From positions 310,001 through 374,000 of the forward strand of contig NZ_JH600284.1 in the NCBI RefSeq assembly GCF_000245335.1: a stretch of 64,000 nucleotides of DNA, read 5' to 3'. Shown one piece after another: positions 1-7,982 of this stretch (positions are counted from its first letter, which is position 1; each line of letters starts with the position of its first letter). Both the position numbers and the translations under genes were made by a program. Under the pieces are notes generated by a model. The model saw only the letters and a list, made by a program, of their open reading frames with translations. It had not been told where the DNA came from and ran no database searches. Source of the DNA: Bacillus mojavensis RO-H-1 = KCTC 3706. GTDB lineage: Bacteria; Bacillota; Bacilli; Bacillales; Bacillaceae.

Positions 1-627
1 CACTTTGCAAATATGCACAAAAAAATAGATGATGAAAGACTGGACGAAGTTGTGGAACGAGTCGGGCTGACGTCAGCAATTGATGATAAGGTGAAAACCT
101 ACTCACTCGGCATGCGCCAGCGTCTCGGCATTGCTCAGGCCATTCTTCACCGGCCGAAGCTTCTCATTTTAGATGAGCCGACAAACGGTCTTGATCCTGC
201 CGGTATGAAGGATTTTCGCGACCATATTAAGGAGCTCGCCGAAGAGGAAGGAACGGCGGTTTTATTCGCCACTCATTTATTGCGTGAAGTTGAAGACCTG
301 TGTGACCGTGTCATCATCATACAAAAAGGCGAGATCAAAGCAGAAGTGAGCCTGAATGGAGCCGGTCAGAAAACGGAAAAAGCCGTTATTGAAGTGCAGC
401 CGGCGGAAAAAGCGATCGCTTGGCTGGTGGGCAATGGGTACACAGCTGAACGTAAAGGCGGCTCCATCGTGGTGGATATAGCGAAAGAAAATATACCAGA
501 GCTGAACCGCTCACTAGTCGGACAAGGACTGAACGTATTTTCAATTATGACTTATACGCAGTCACTGGAAGATGAATTTATAAAAGCGACAACCGCTCAT
601 CAAGAGGAGGGAGAAGAGCTTGTCTAA
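1..627 (+). CDS. ydbJ: ABC transporter ATP-binding protein YdbJ (5' end outside window)
   Basis: This is the nucleotide-binding subunit of an ABC exporter that would hydrolyse ATP on the inner face of the membrane. The reading frame is open from base 1, so the start and the Walker A loop lie upstream and only about 209 residues are seen. Visible motifs are the signature YSLGMRQRLGIAQA, the Walker B and D-loop LLILDEPTNGLDPAG and the switch histidine in ATHLLREVEDL. The stop overlaps the start of the permease gene by 8 nt, so the two are translationally coupled. The substrate is unknown. The family call is secure; the symbol rests on synteny with B. subtilis. Confidence 0.93.
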   Translation, partial: HFANMHKKIDDERLDEVVERVGLTSAIDDKVKTYSLGMRQRLGIAQAILHRPKLLILDEPTNGLDPAGMKDFRDHIKELAEEEGTAVLFATHLLREVEDLCDRVIIIQKGEIKAEVSLNGAGQKTEKAVIEVQPAEKAIAWLVGNGYTAERKGGSIVVDIAKENIPELNRSLVGQGLNVFSIMTYTQSLEDEFIKATTAHQEEGEELV

Positions 628-1387
628 ATTAATATGGAATGAACATATGAAACTCTTTAATCGAAAAGTCACATTTGTTTCGCTTATATTGATGGCCGTT
701 TTTCAATTTTTTATGGCGCTGATCATTAAACGGATCGTCATCAGTGCCGGAACTGACGAAAACTTCATCGGCTACTTTTCCTATACACCGAGCCTGAATA
801 TCTTGCTGCAGGCGTTAACCATTGTGATTGCAGCGACGATTATTTCTAATGAATTTGATAAAAAGACAATTAAATTTCTGCTCATTCGCCCGGTCAAGCG
901 GCAAAGGGTTTTTTGGTCGAAATTAATGACAGTTATAATGGTCAGCTTCTATCTTTATCTGACATACTACATTCTGGCTTTATTATTCGGTCTTGTCTTT
1001 TTTGGCACGTCCGTGACATCTGAATCAAAAACATTGTTCATCAACACATTGGAACTAATTGGCACAAACTGGCTTGAAGCGGTGCTGATGGGATTATTCG
1101 GTTTGCTTTGTTCATCACTGTTCCGCAACAGCGCCATTTCAGTTGTCGTTTCCTTTGTCGTTTTATATGGAGCAAGTTCACTTGTGCAAATCATGAAGCT
1201 GTTTGAAAACAAATGGGGAAGCTTTTTGCTTTTTGCAAACACAGACTTCACTCAATACAAAAGCGGACAAACGGCTCTGTTTTCAGGCATGACACCATTG
1301 TTCTCTGTAGGGATACTTGTAATTCATGCTGTTTTCTTCATTGCCGTTGCCTGGTGGAGCTTCTGCAAACGGGATGTTCGAATCTAA
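620..1387 (+). CDS. ydbK: ABC transporter permease YdbK
   Basis: This 255-residue protein is the membrane partner of YdbJ, with about six hydrophobic segments (near residues 18-38, 55-75, 100-130, 145-165, 170-190 and 225-248). It belongs to the ABC-2 type permease group, which has no conserved catalytic motif. The start is TTG at 620, chosen because an AGGAGG-type ribosome-binding site sits at about 605-611 and the gene overlaps ydbJ by 8 nt. Together the two genes form a simple two-subunit exporter. The transported compound cannot be read from the sequence. Confidence 0.9.
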   Translation: MSKLIWNEHMKLFNRKVTFVSLILMAVFQFFMALIIKRIVISAGTDENFIGYFSYTPSLNILLQALTIVIAATIISNEFDKKTIKFLLIRPVKRQRVFWSKLMTVIMVSFYLYLTYYILALLFGLVFFGTSVTSESKTLFINTLELIGTNWLEAVLMGLFGLLCSSLFRNSAISVVVSFVVLYGASSLVQIMKLFENKWGSFLLFANTDFTQYKSGQTALFSGMTPLFSVGILVIHAVFFIAVAWWSFCKRDVRI

Positions 1388-1482
1388 AGGCAAGGAATGA
1401 CATTTTTGTGAAAAAGCTCACGTAAATCAATATCAAACGATGTTTTGGTTTATAATAAAGGTACTGACGGAGGTGTCTCGAA

Positions 1483-1818
1483 TTGAGAAACTTTATTACC
1501 GCTTTACCGATTGTATTGCTGCTTGGATTCTCATTTGTGTCATTTATGTTCCAGTTTGAACATCTTGTGTATTTCAGGCTCGCGTTGGGATTGTTTTCTC
1601 TCGTGGGGCTGTACATGATATATAAAATGAAGACGGGTATCCGTTATTTTATCATTTATCTGTATGCAAGCTGGATTGTGCTTGCGGCAGTTACGGCCTT
1701 TGAAGAGCCGATCTTCTCAAGTTTTTTCTTCGGCGGATTGGTCATGACAATGGGTTACCTGACTTATATGCTCATTTATTTCGGTATGAAACAAGACCGG
1801 GATGCAAATCCGGTTTAA
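1483..1818 (+). CDS. ydbL: small membrane protein YdbL
   Basis: This 111-residue protein is almost entirely hydrophobic, with about four transmembrane segments and a short charged tail. It has no motif that gives a function. The TTG start at 1483 follows a good ribosome-binding site (GGAGGTG near 1469). A TATAAT element at 1451-1456 suggests its own promoter, and a strong terminator follows at once, so it looks like a single-gene unit. The symbol comes from position after ydbK. Confidence 0.8.
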   Translation: MRNFITALPIVLLLGFSFVSFMFQFEHLVYFRLALGLFSLVGLYMIYKMKTGIRYFIIYLYASWIVLAAVTAFEEPIFSSFFFGGLVMTMGYLTYMLIYFGMKQDRDANPV

Positions 1819-1851
1819 ACACGCTGTTCCCTTGGGAACGGCGTGTTTTTC
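1819..1851 (+). terminator. intrinsic terminator after ydbL
   Basis: A 13-bp stem (1819-1831 with 1834-1846, one G-U pair) closes on a TT loop and is followed by TTTTT. It ends the ydbL transcript. Confidence 0.9.
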
Positions 1852-1946
1852 TATAGTGGACAAAATGTTAACAGTTGCGGAATCAACGCTGGAAATCTAT
1901 AATACATATTAAATTTATCGGAATTGAAAAAATGGGGGGCTGCCGG

Positions 1947-3089
1947 ATGTCATTATTTGTACGGAACGAAAAACAGCGGCAATGGATAGAGAAAATAGGA
2001 CAGCTAGCGGATGAATTTCAGCAAACAGCCGCTGAGGATGATGAACAGGGACGATTTCCTGCCGAAAAAATCCAGAAACTGCGTGATTCGGGATATACGG
2101 CGATAACCGTGCCGAAATCCCATGGAGGAGCAGGAATATCTGTTTATGATATGCTGCTTTTTCAAGAGCGGCTTGCACGGGGAGATGCACCTGCAGCTCT
2201 GAGCATCGGCTGGCATTTAAGCGTGATGGGAGAGCTCGGAGAAGGAAACAGCTGGGATGAAGATGTGTTTGCGTTTATCGCAAAGGAAGTTCAAAACGGC
2301 GCCGTGATCAATAGAGCAGCGACAGAAGCGAAAACCGGGAGCCCGACCAGGGGAGGGCGCCCCGGGACTGCTGCCGTCAAAAAGGACGGCAAATGGGTGG
2401 TGAATGGAAGAAAAACGTTTACGACAATGTCGCAAGCGCTTGATTATTTTTTAGTAACGGCATGGATTGAAGAAAAACAAACAACAGGTGTGGTGTTGGT
2501 TCATAAAAATGATCCTGGTGTAACAATTGAAGAAACATGGGATATGATGGCGATGCGGGCTACTGGCAGCCATGATCTTGTATTAAACGAGGTAACGCTC
2601 GATGACAATAAACTGGTGGAACTGCTTCAAGGGCCGCGGGGAGCAAAGCCAAACGGCTGGCTGCTCCATATTCCGGCGGTTTATCTTGGTGTGGCTCAGG
2701 CGGCCAGAGACTATGCGGTGTGTTTTGCCTCCGAGTATTCACCAAATAGTTTGAAAGGGCCGATCAAAGACGTTCCGGCCGTTCAGCAAAGAACAGGCGA
2801 AATGGAGCTTGAGTTGCTGAATGCCAAGCATTTTCTTTTTCATGCGGCTGAATTGTATGACGATCCGGAGCGCCGCCCTTACTTGAAGAATGAGCTCGGT
2901 GCGGCAAAACATATCGTTACAAACGCCGCGCTTTCTGTTGTAGACAAAGCGATGAGAATTGTCGGGGCCAAAAGCCTTGAACGCACCAACCCGCTTCAGC
3001 GCTATTACCGGGATGTGCGCGCAGGTCTCCATAACCCGCCGATGGACGACGCGGTTATTCAAAAGCTGGCCGCAGAAGCCTTTCATTAA
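1947..3089 (+). CDS. ydbM: acyl-CoA dehydrogenase family protein YdbM
   Basis: This 380-residue flavoprotein is of the acyl-CoA dehydrogenase fold: an N-terminal helical domain, a central beta domain (around GKWVVNGRKTFTTM and GVTIEETWDMMAMRATGSHD) and a C-terminal four-helix domain ending in RYYRDVRAGLHNPPMDD. Members oxidise acyl-CoA thioesters or, in related groups, act as flavin monooxygenases, so the true substrate is open. The frame is open from 1875, but I place the start at ATG 1947 because a GGGGGG ribosome-binding site lies 6-12 nt upstream and this gives the usual family N-terminus. It stands alone between two terminators. Confidence 0.88.
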   Translation: MSLFVRNEKQRQWIEKIGQLADEFQQTAAEDDEQGRFPAEKIQKLRDSGYTAITVPKSHGGAGISVYDMLLFQERLARGDAPAALSIGWHLSVMGELGEGNSWDEDVFAFIAKEVQNGAVINRAATEAKTGSPTRGGRPGTAAVKKDGKWVVNGRKTFTTMSQALDYFLVTAWIEEKQTTGVVLVHKNDPGVTIEETWDMMAMRATGSHDLVLNEVTLDDNKLVELLQGPRGAKPNGWLLHIPAVYLGVAQAARDYAVCFASEYSPNSLKGPIKDVPAVQQRTGEMELELLNAKHFLFHAAELYDDPERRPYLKNELGAAKHIVTNAALSVVDKAMRIVGAKSLERTNPLQRYYRDVRAGLHNPPMDDAVIQKLAAEAFH

Positions 3090-3092
3090 ATA

Positions 3093-3116
3093 AAAAAGAG
3101 CCTTTGCCGGCTCTTT
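3093..3116. terminator. bidirectional terminator between ydbM and fbpB
   Basis: A short GAGCC/GGCTC stem is flanked by an A-run on the left and a T-run on the right, so it can end ydbM on the plus strand and fbpB on the minus strand. Confidence 0.8.
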
Positions 3117-3117
3117 T

Positions 3118-3264
3118 TTATGTATTGTTTTGTTCCTGGAGATTTTTCTGATGCTTGCGGTCAATTCTGTCGTAAATGACGTTCATCAGCTTTGGATTGC
3201 CCATGATCGCCTCTTTGTTTTCCTGGATCAGCTGTTGGTAGGTTTTTATTTTACGCTTTGGCAT
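3118..3264 (-). CDS. fbpB: FbpB, small basic iron-sparing RNA-partner protein
   Basis: The protein has 48 residues, begins MPKRKIKTYQQLIQENKEAI and is rich in Lys and Arg. In B. subtilis FbpB is an induced-under-iron-starvation protein proposed to help the small RNA FsrA repress iron-rich enzymes. The ATG at 3264 follows a strong AGGAGGCGCC ribosome-binding site that lies inside the end of fbpA, and the two genes overlap by 19 nt. The gene is too short for routine ORF calling. Length, sequence and the upstream Fur box all agree with FbpB. Confidence 0.88.
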   Translation of the reverse strand: MPKRKIKTYQQLIQENKEAIMGNPKLMNVIYDRIDRKHQKNLQEQNNT

Positions 3265-3416
3265 GCCCTGGCGCCTCCTGACAATGTTTGATATTCCCTT
3301 TCCAGCTCCATCAGCGACAATTCATATAAATGTCGCGTTGACTTTTTGTATATACCATTCTGTATTAACAGATGAATGAGATGTTTTTTTCTGATTTCTG
3401 CAGACTGAGGTGTCAT
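3246..3416 (-). CDS. fbpA: FbpA, small Fur-regulated protein
   Basis: The protein has 56 residues when started at ATG 3416 (MTPQSAEIRKKHLIHLL), with GGAGG about 11 nt upstream. An in-frame TTG at 3434 overlaps that ribosome-binding site and is less likely. It is the first gene of the fbpA-fbpB pair, which in B. subtilis modulates the iron-sparing response together with FsrA; the molecular role of FbpA is poorly defined. A perfect Fur box lies just upstream, so expression should rise in low iron. Confidence 0.8.
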   Translation of the reverse strand: MTPQSAEIRKKHLIHLLIQNGIYKKSTRHLYELSLMELEREYQTLSGGARACQSVK

Positions 3417-3445
3417 TGTGTCACCAACCTCCAATCAATCGATAT

Positions 3446-3460
3446 TGATAATCATTATCA
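3446..3460 (-). promoter_or_regulatory. Fur box controlling fbpAB
   Basis: TGATAATCATTATCA is a perfect 7-1-7 Fur operator, 30 bp upstream of the fbpA start. Fur with Fe(II) would block transcription of fbpAB when iron is plentiful. Confidence 0.92.
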
Positions 3461-3665
3461 ATTAACATCAGTATACAATGTCCGCCACAGCCTGTAAAGG
3501 TGAAAACAGTCCTATTCTTTCGTAAGTAAGCAAACCTTCAACATATCGACAAAAAGTTTCCCGGGCAATAATTTGCTGTCGAAATTTCCCTTCCCGTTGA
3601 GAACCGCTGCTGCTATTTTTCATATTTTTAACCATACTATGTAATAGAATGGAGGCTGGTATTCA

Positions 3666-4538
3666 ATGGGGAGGACAGATAATCTTAAAAAGGGAGAAAA
3701 AGGAGCACTCCTCAATATTTTGGCATATATCATTCTTGCTGCTGTTAAGCTGACAATCGGAATATTGTATCATTCTGAAGCACTGAGAGCAGACGGATTA
3801 AACAATGGGACAGATATTGTGGCGTCAATAGCGGTGCTGATCGGACTGCGAATTTCCCAAAGGCCGGCTGACAGCGACCATCCATATGGCCATTATCGGG
3901 CTGAAACAATTTCGTCCCTTATTGCGTCTTTTATTATGATGGCTGTCGGGATTGAAGTGTTAATCGGCGGAGGAAAAGCGATTGCGGGCGGCACCTCAGA
4001 AACGCCAAGCCTTATCGCGGCGTGGACGGCTTTAGGCAGTGCGGTGTTTATGTACGGCATCTATCTATATAACAAAAGGCTCGCAGCATCCATTAAAAGC
4101 TCTGCACTTATGGCGGCGGCGAAGGACAGCAGGTCAGACGCATTTGTCAGTGCCGGAGCATTTATCGGTGTTTTTTCTTCCCAGCTGCAGCTGGCTTGGA
4201 TAGACCCGGTTACGGCTTTTGTGATCGGAATCATCATTTGCAAGACAGCCTGGGATATCTTCAAAGACGCTTCGCATTCATTAACGGACGGGTTTCACTT
4301 GAAGGATCTTGAACCTTATAAACAGACTGTCGGCCGGATAGAAAATGTGCATCGTCTTAAGGATGTGAAAGCGCGATACTTGGGCAGCACAGTACATATA
4401 GAGATGGTCATTACAGTTGATCCGAAGCTGACAGTAGAGGAAGGCCACGGGGTCGCAGATGAGGTGGAAAACAAAATAAAACATGAACACGATGTCACTC
4501 ATGTTCATGTTCACGTAGAGCCCGACGACACAAAATAG
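3666..4538 (+). CDS. ydbO: cation diffusion facilitator transporter YdbO
   Basis: This 290-residue protein has six predicted membrane segments and a C-terminal cytoplasmic domain, the layout of CDF divalent-metal/proton antiporters. Metal-site candidates are visible: HSEALRADGLNNGTD in the second segment, HPYGHYRAE in the loop, and DSRSDAFVSAGAF in the fifth. The tail ends in a His-rich stretch (HEHDVTHVHVHVEPDD), typical of the metal-sensing domain. The ATG at 3666 follows GGAGGCTGG. It is divergent from the iron-regulated fbpAB, but no Fur box points toward it. Substrate (Zn, Fe, Mn or Co) is not decided by sequence. Confidence 0.88.
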   Translation: MGRTDNLKKGEKGALLNILAYIILAAVKLTIGILYHSEALRADGLNNGTDIVASIAVLIGLRISQRPADSDHPYGHYRAETISSLIASFIMMAVGIEVLIGGGKAIAGGTSETPSLIAAWTALGSAVFMYGIYLYNKRLAASIKSSALMAAAKDSRSDAFVSAGAFIGVFSSQLQLAWIDPVTAFVIGIIICKTAWDIFKDASHSLTDGFHLKDLEPYKQTVGRIENVHRLKDVKARYLGSTVHIEMVITVDPKLTVEEGHGVADEVENKIKHEHDVTHVHVHVEPDDTK

Positions 4539-4552
4539 GGCTGCTTATCGAA

Positions 4553-4873
4553 TTAGCTTATATGTTCTGATAAGAATTCAGTCACTTCTTCAGGCGTTTT
4601 GGCATTGGCGCTGTGAAGATGGCCTGTTTTTTCTCCATTTTTGAAAATGAGCAGGCTTGGAATACCCATCACCTGATATGTTTCAGCCAGTTCAGGAAGC
4701 TCGTCCTTATTCAGCTCGTACCAATCGTTTTGATTATACGTTTCCAAAATATCGCCGATGAACATATTCATGCGTGTGCAGTCAGGGCACCAATCAGCAT
4801 AAAACTTTACAATTATTTCTTTATCAGATTGAATCAGTTCATTAAATTGTTCTTTTGTTGTGATTTTTTTCAT
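4553..4873 (-). CDS. ydbP: thioredoxin-like protein YdbP
   Basis: This 106-residue cytoplasmic thioredoxin fold has the redox motif WCPDC at about residues 28-32, in FYADWCPDCTRMN, and the conserved cis-proline region MGIPSLLIFKNG. WCPDC differs from the classical WCGPC, so its redox partner may differ from TrxA. ATG 4873 follows AAGGAGATG. It converges on ydbO with only 14 bp between the stop codons. It has no signal peptide. Confidence 0.9.
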   Translation of the reverse strand: MKKITTKEQFNELIQSDKEIIVKFYADWCPDCTRMNMFIGDILETYNQNDWYELNKDELPELAETYQVMGIPSLLIFKNGEKTGHLHSANAKTPEEVTEFLSEHIS

Positions 4874-5026
4874 ATGTCACATCTCCTTTTCAATGCCATT
4901 TTAATATAAAATAAAAAGGAATTACATACAAATGCATTCAGCTTCAGCATGCCCAAAAATAATTAGATCATTTTCTTGTGAAAGTGATAAGATAGTAAAG
5001 ATGAATTGTAGTGGGGGGAGTATCCA

Positions 5027-6112
5027 TTGAAAACAAGTCTAGGATTAGTGTACGGCGGTAAGTCAGCCGAACATAATGTTTCGCTTCAGACAGCTCTGGC
5101 TGTAACAAAAGCGCTAAATACTGAGAAGTTTGATATACATCCAATTTATATAACTGAAAAAGGCGAATGGATAAGAGGCGCACGTTTAACAGAGCCTGTT
5201 TCCAACGTAAAAATGCTTCAGCTTGAGCAGGGCGGAACCGCTTTTTCTCCATCTGCTCTCAACCAGGAGATGTTTCCGCAGGAAGTATCACAGCAAAATG
5301 AAGCAATTGATGTCGTATTCCCGCTCCTGCACGGCCCGAACGGAGAGGACGGAACGATTCAGGGAATGCTTGAACTTTTAAATATTCCTTATGTCGGCAA
5401 CGGCGTGCTTGCTTCCTCAGCTGGTATGGATAAAGTTGTCATGAAGCATTTGTTTGCGCAAGCCGGCCTTGCACAGGCGAAATACACAGCCTTCCTTAAA
5501 AAAGACTGGACTCGTTCTCCTGAAGAAAGCTGCGAGCAGGTAGAACAAGAATTGGGCTATCCTTGCTTCGTGAAGCCGGCCAACCTTGGTTCAAGCGTCG
5601 GAATCAGCAAATGCCGAAACCGTGAAGAACTGCAAAAAGCATTTGAGCTTGCGTTCCAATATGACCGGAAAGTCGTGGTAGAAGAAGGCATCAACGGCCG
5701 CGAAATTGAAATCGGCGTTCTCGGAAATGATGATCCTAAATGCTCTGCAGTGGGAGAAATCGCACCTAAGACAGATTTCTACGATTACAAAGCGAAATAC
5801 GAGGATGGAGACACCGATCTGATTATTCCTGCGTCTGTAACAGATGAGGAATACGCGAAAATCAGTGAGATGGCCATCAAAGCGTTTAAATCAATTGACG
5901 GCTCAGGACTTGTCAGAGCGGACTTTTTCCTGACAGCTGACGGCGAAGTGCTGATCAATGAAGTAAACACGATGCCTGGTTTTACACCGTTCAGCATGTT
6001 CCCGCTTCTCTGGAAAGAAGCCGGAGTGGAATACGCTGACCTCATTGAACAGCTTGTAGAGCTGGCTAAAGAACGCCACGCTGAAAAACAATTGATTAAA
6101 CATACATTCTAA
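5027..6112 (+). CDS. ddl: D-alanine--D-alanine ligase
   Basis: This 361-residue ATP-grasp enzyme joins two D-Ala to make the dipeptide used by MurF in peptidoglycan synthesis. Visible family marks are the N-terminal [18 protein letters not shown], the substrate loop [12 protein letters not shown], the ATP-grasp core ([15 protein letters not shown]) and the metal-binding C-terminus [15 protein letters not shown]. The start is TTG 5027 behind GGGGGGAG. It is followed directly by murF, so the two make and use D-Ala-D-Ala in sequence; the hairpin between them may thin the read-through. Confidence 0.96.
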   Translation: MKTSLGLVYGGKSAEHNVSLQTALAVTKALNTEKFDIHPIYITEKGEWIRGARLTEPVSNVKMLQLEQGGTAFSPSALNQEMFPQEVSQQNEAIDVVFPLLHGPNGEDGTIQGMLELLNIPYVGNGVLASSAGMDKVVMKHLFAQAGLAQAKYTAFLKKDWTRSPEESCEQVEQELGYPCFVKPANLGSSVGISKCRNREELQKAFELAFQYDRKVVVEEGINGREIEIGVLGNDDPKCSAVGEIAPKTDFYDYKAKYEDGDTDLIIPASVTDEEYAKISEMAIKAFKSIDGSGLVRADFFLTADGEVLINEVNTMPGFTPFSMFPLLWKEAGVEYADLIEQLVELAKERHAEKQLIKHTF

Positions 6113-6121
6113 ATGGAAACT

Positions 6122-6151
6122 GACACTGCCGGTAAAAGGGCAGTGTCTTTT
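6122..6151 (+). terminator. hairpin with T-run between ddl and murF
   Basis: A perfect 9-bp stem (6122-6130 with 6139-6147) is followed by TTTT. It could end most ddl transcripts, or attenuate read-through into murF, which begins 36 bp later. Confidence 0.75.
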
Positions 6152-6186
6152 CCCGTATACCACCAAAAGAAAGAGAGTGACCTTAC

Positions 6187-7560
6187 TTGATTAAGCGAAC
6201 CGTAAAGCAAATTGCCGAAATGGTCAAAGGCACACTAACAAACCCGCAATATGAAAATACAGTCATTCATGGAGTAGCTACAGATACAAGAAAGCTGGAA
6301 AGCAATCAGCTTTTCATCCCGCTGAAAGGGGAACATTTTAACGGCCACACTTTTGTGCCGCAAGCTTTTGAAGCTGGTGTGTCTGCCGTTCTGTGGAACC
6401 GCTCTGAACCCAATCCGCCCGAGAATCAAGCCGTGATTTTAGTGGAAGATACTTTGTCAGCGCTCCAGCAGCTGGCAAAAGCCTATTTACAGGAGCTCGG
6501 CACACGTGTCATCGGAGTAACAGGAAGCAACGGCAAAACGACGACCAAAGACATGATTCACGCTGTCCTGCAAACGCGGTACCGCGTCCATAAAACAGGA
6601 GGAAATTTCAACAATCATATCGGGCTGCCGCTTACAGTGTTAGCGATGCCTGAAGATACAGAAATTGCCGTATTGGAAATGGGAATGAGCGCAAAAGGAG
6701 AAATTGACCTTCTGACGCGCTTGGCAAATCCGGATGCGGCAGTGATAACAAATATCGGCGAATCCCACATGCAGGATCTTGGTTCAAGAGAAGGCATCGC
6801 GGAAGCAAAACTGGAAATTATCAACGGCCTGAAAGAAGACGGTGTGCTGATTTATATCGGAGACGAACCGCTTTTGCAAAAGGCTTACAGCTGCCAAACG
6901 AAAACATATGGTACTGGAGCGCAAAACGATTATCAGCTGCAGGATGTCAGCCAGAGTGAAGCGGGGACCCATTTTACGATCAAAGGCATAGAAAAAACGT
7001 TTTTTATCCCTATACTAGGCAAGCATAATGTAATGAACGCCATGGCGGCAATCGCCGCAGGGGTTTATTTCGGCATCACGCCTGAGGATGCGGCAAAAGG
7101 ATTAAGCAGCCTGAAGGTCACCGGCATGAGACTTGAATTGATGAAAACAGACAGCGGCATTTCTATTATTAATGACGCTTATAACGCGAGCCCGACGTCG
7201 ATGAAGGCTGCGATCCAATTGACAGAAAGCCTTGAAGGATACGGAAAGAAAATGGTCGTGCTCGGAGACATGCTTGAACTCGGCGATCTTGAAGAAACGT
7301 TCCATAAAGAATGCGGCGCTGTGATCAGCCCGGACAAAATTGACCACGTCTTTACGTATGGCAAACTTGGGGCATTTATCGCGGAAGGTGCGATGGAACA
7401 TTTTGATAAAGAGCGCGTCTGCCACTTCAGCGAGAAAAAAGAGCTTACTCAGGCCCTGAAGAATAAAGCGGCAAAGGGAGATTTGATTTTATTCAAAGCA
7501 TCAAGAGGTATGAAGCTTGAAGAAATCGTTAAAGATTTAATGGAGAGCCCGTTTTCTTAA
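6187..7560 (+). CDS. murF: UDP-MurNAc-tripeptide--D-Ala-D-Ala ligase MurF
   Basis: This 457-residue Mur ligase adds the D-Ala-D-Ala dipeptide to UDP-MurNAc-tripeptide, the last cytoplasmic step of peptidoglycan precursor synthesis. The ATP loop GVTGSNGKTTTKDMI is at about residues 109-123, the conserved LEMGMSAKGEID follows, and the C-terminal domain carries INDAYNASPTSMKAA. The start is TTG 6187, as for ddl upstream, with a purine-rich AGAAAGAGAG just before it. Length matches the family. Context next to ddl makes the call firm. Confidence 0.96.
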   Translation: MIKRTVKQIAEMVKGTLTNPQYENTVIHGVATDTRKLESNQLFIPLKGEHFNGHTFVPQAFEAGVSAVLWNRSEPNPPENQAVILVEDTLSALQQLAKAYLQELGTRVIGVTGSNGKTTTKDMIHAVLQTRYRVHKTGGNFNNHIGLPLTVLAMPEDTEIAVLEMGMSAKGEIDLLTRLANPDAAVITNIGESHMQDLGSREGIAEAKLEIINGLKEDGVLIYIGDEPLLQKAYSCQTKTYGTGAQNDYQLQDVSQSEAGTHFTIKGIEKTFFIPILGKHNVMNAMAAIAAGVYFGITPEDAAKGLSSLKVTGMRLELMKTDSGISIINDAYNASPTSMKAAIQLTESLEGYGKKMVVLGDMLELGDLEETFHKECGAVISPDKIDHVFTYGKLGAFIAEGAMEHFDKERVCHFSEKKELTQALKNKAAKGDLILFKASRGMKLEEIVKDLMESPFS

Positions 7561-7662
7561 AAAATCCTGCGGAAAAAAGCAGATTGCAATCATAAAATAA
7601 AAATGATGTGCAGACACTAATGTATGCCGGCCCGAAATAATTTATGTATGACTTGCTCAGGC

Positions 7663-7673
7663 TATGGTACAAT
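7663..7673 (+). promoter_or_regulatory. extended -10 promoter for cshA
   Basis: TATGGTACAAT matches the extended -10 element (TRTGN plus TANAAT) of SigmaA. The -35 region is weak, which is common with extended -10 promoters. Confidence 0.65.
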
Positions 7674-7766
7674 AATGACAGGTTTATTTCGCGATACGAA
7701 AATATGTGTACGGACCGCCATCCGCTGACCTTAGGTTTTCCGCGGACACAAGGAGCGGGATTGGGC

Positions 7767-7787
7767 ATGTCCGGCATATTTGGTTAG
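7767..7787 (+). CDS. candidate six-residue leader peptide of cshA
   Basis: ATG at 7767 opens a frame MSGIFG followed by TAG, with AAGGAG about 11 nt upstream. It lies within the pairing elements of the leader, so ribosomes translating it would disrupt the 7743-7773 stem. It is only a candidate: such short frames occur by chance. Confidence 0.25.
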   Translation: MSGIFG

Positions 7788-7900
7788 CAGGTCAGCGAGC
7801 GCATTCAAAATGCTGATCTGCTTACCGCGTTATTGAAAAACAAGTAGTGTAATGGTAAGATAAAACTTAAAGTAATTCGGGCTTTGTATACGTAAGGATC

Positions 7901-7929
7901 CTGTCCTTTTTCCATGGAGGGCAGTTTTT
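7901..7929 (+). terminator. candidate attenuator just before cshA
   Basis: A six-base stem (CTGTCC 7901-7906 with GGGCAG 7919-7924, one G-U pair) is followed by TTTTT. The 3' arm overlaps the GGAGG at 7917-7921. It is short and may be a chance structure. Confidence 0.35.
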
Positions 7930-7982
7930 AAGTGGTAAATCACGACATTACTGAAACAGCAATTAGAAGGAGTTTGAATAAT

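Larger units (their letters stand above)
7561..7982 (+). other. long structured leader upstream of cshA
   Basis: No gene longer than 30 codons lies here. An extended -10 promoter at 7663-7673 gives a leader of roughly 300 nt before the cshA start. The leader can fold: 7723-7730 pairs perfectly with 7790-7797, and 7743-7748 with 7768-7773. Inside is a six-codon reading frame with its own ribosome-binding site, and near the end a hairpin followed by TTTTT. DEAD-box helicase genes often control their own mRNA through such leaders, but no known riboswitch family is recognised here. Confidence 0.55.

Noticed and set aside
7561..7982. A known riboswitch or T-box in the cshA leader
   Set aside because: No T-box sequence, specifier loop or recognised aptamer core could be found; only unassigned stems are present.
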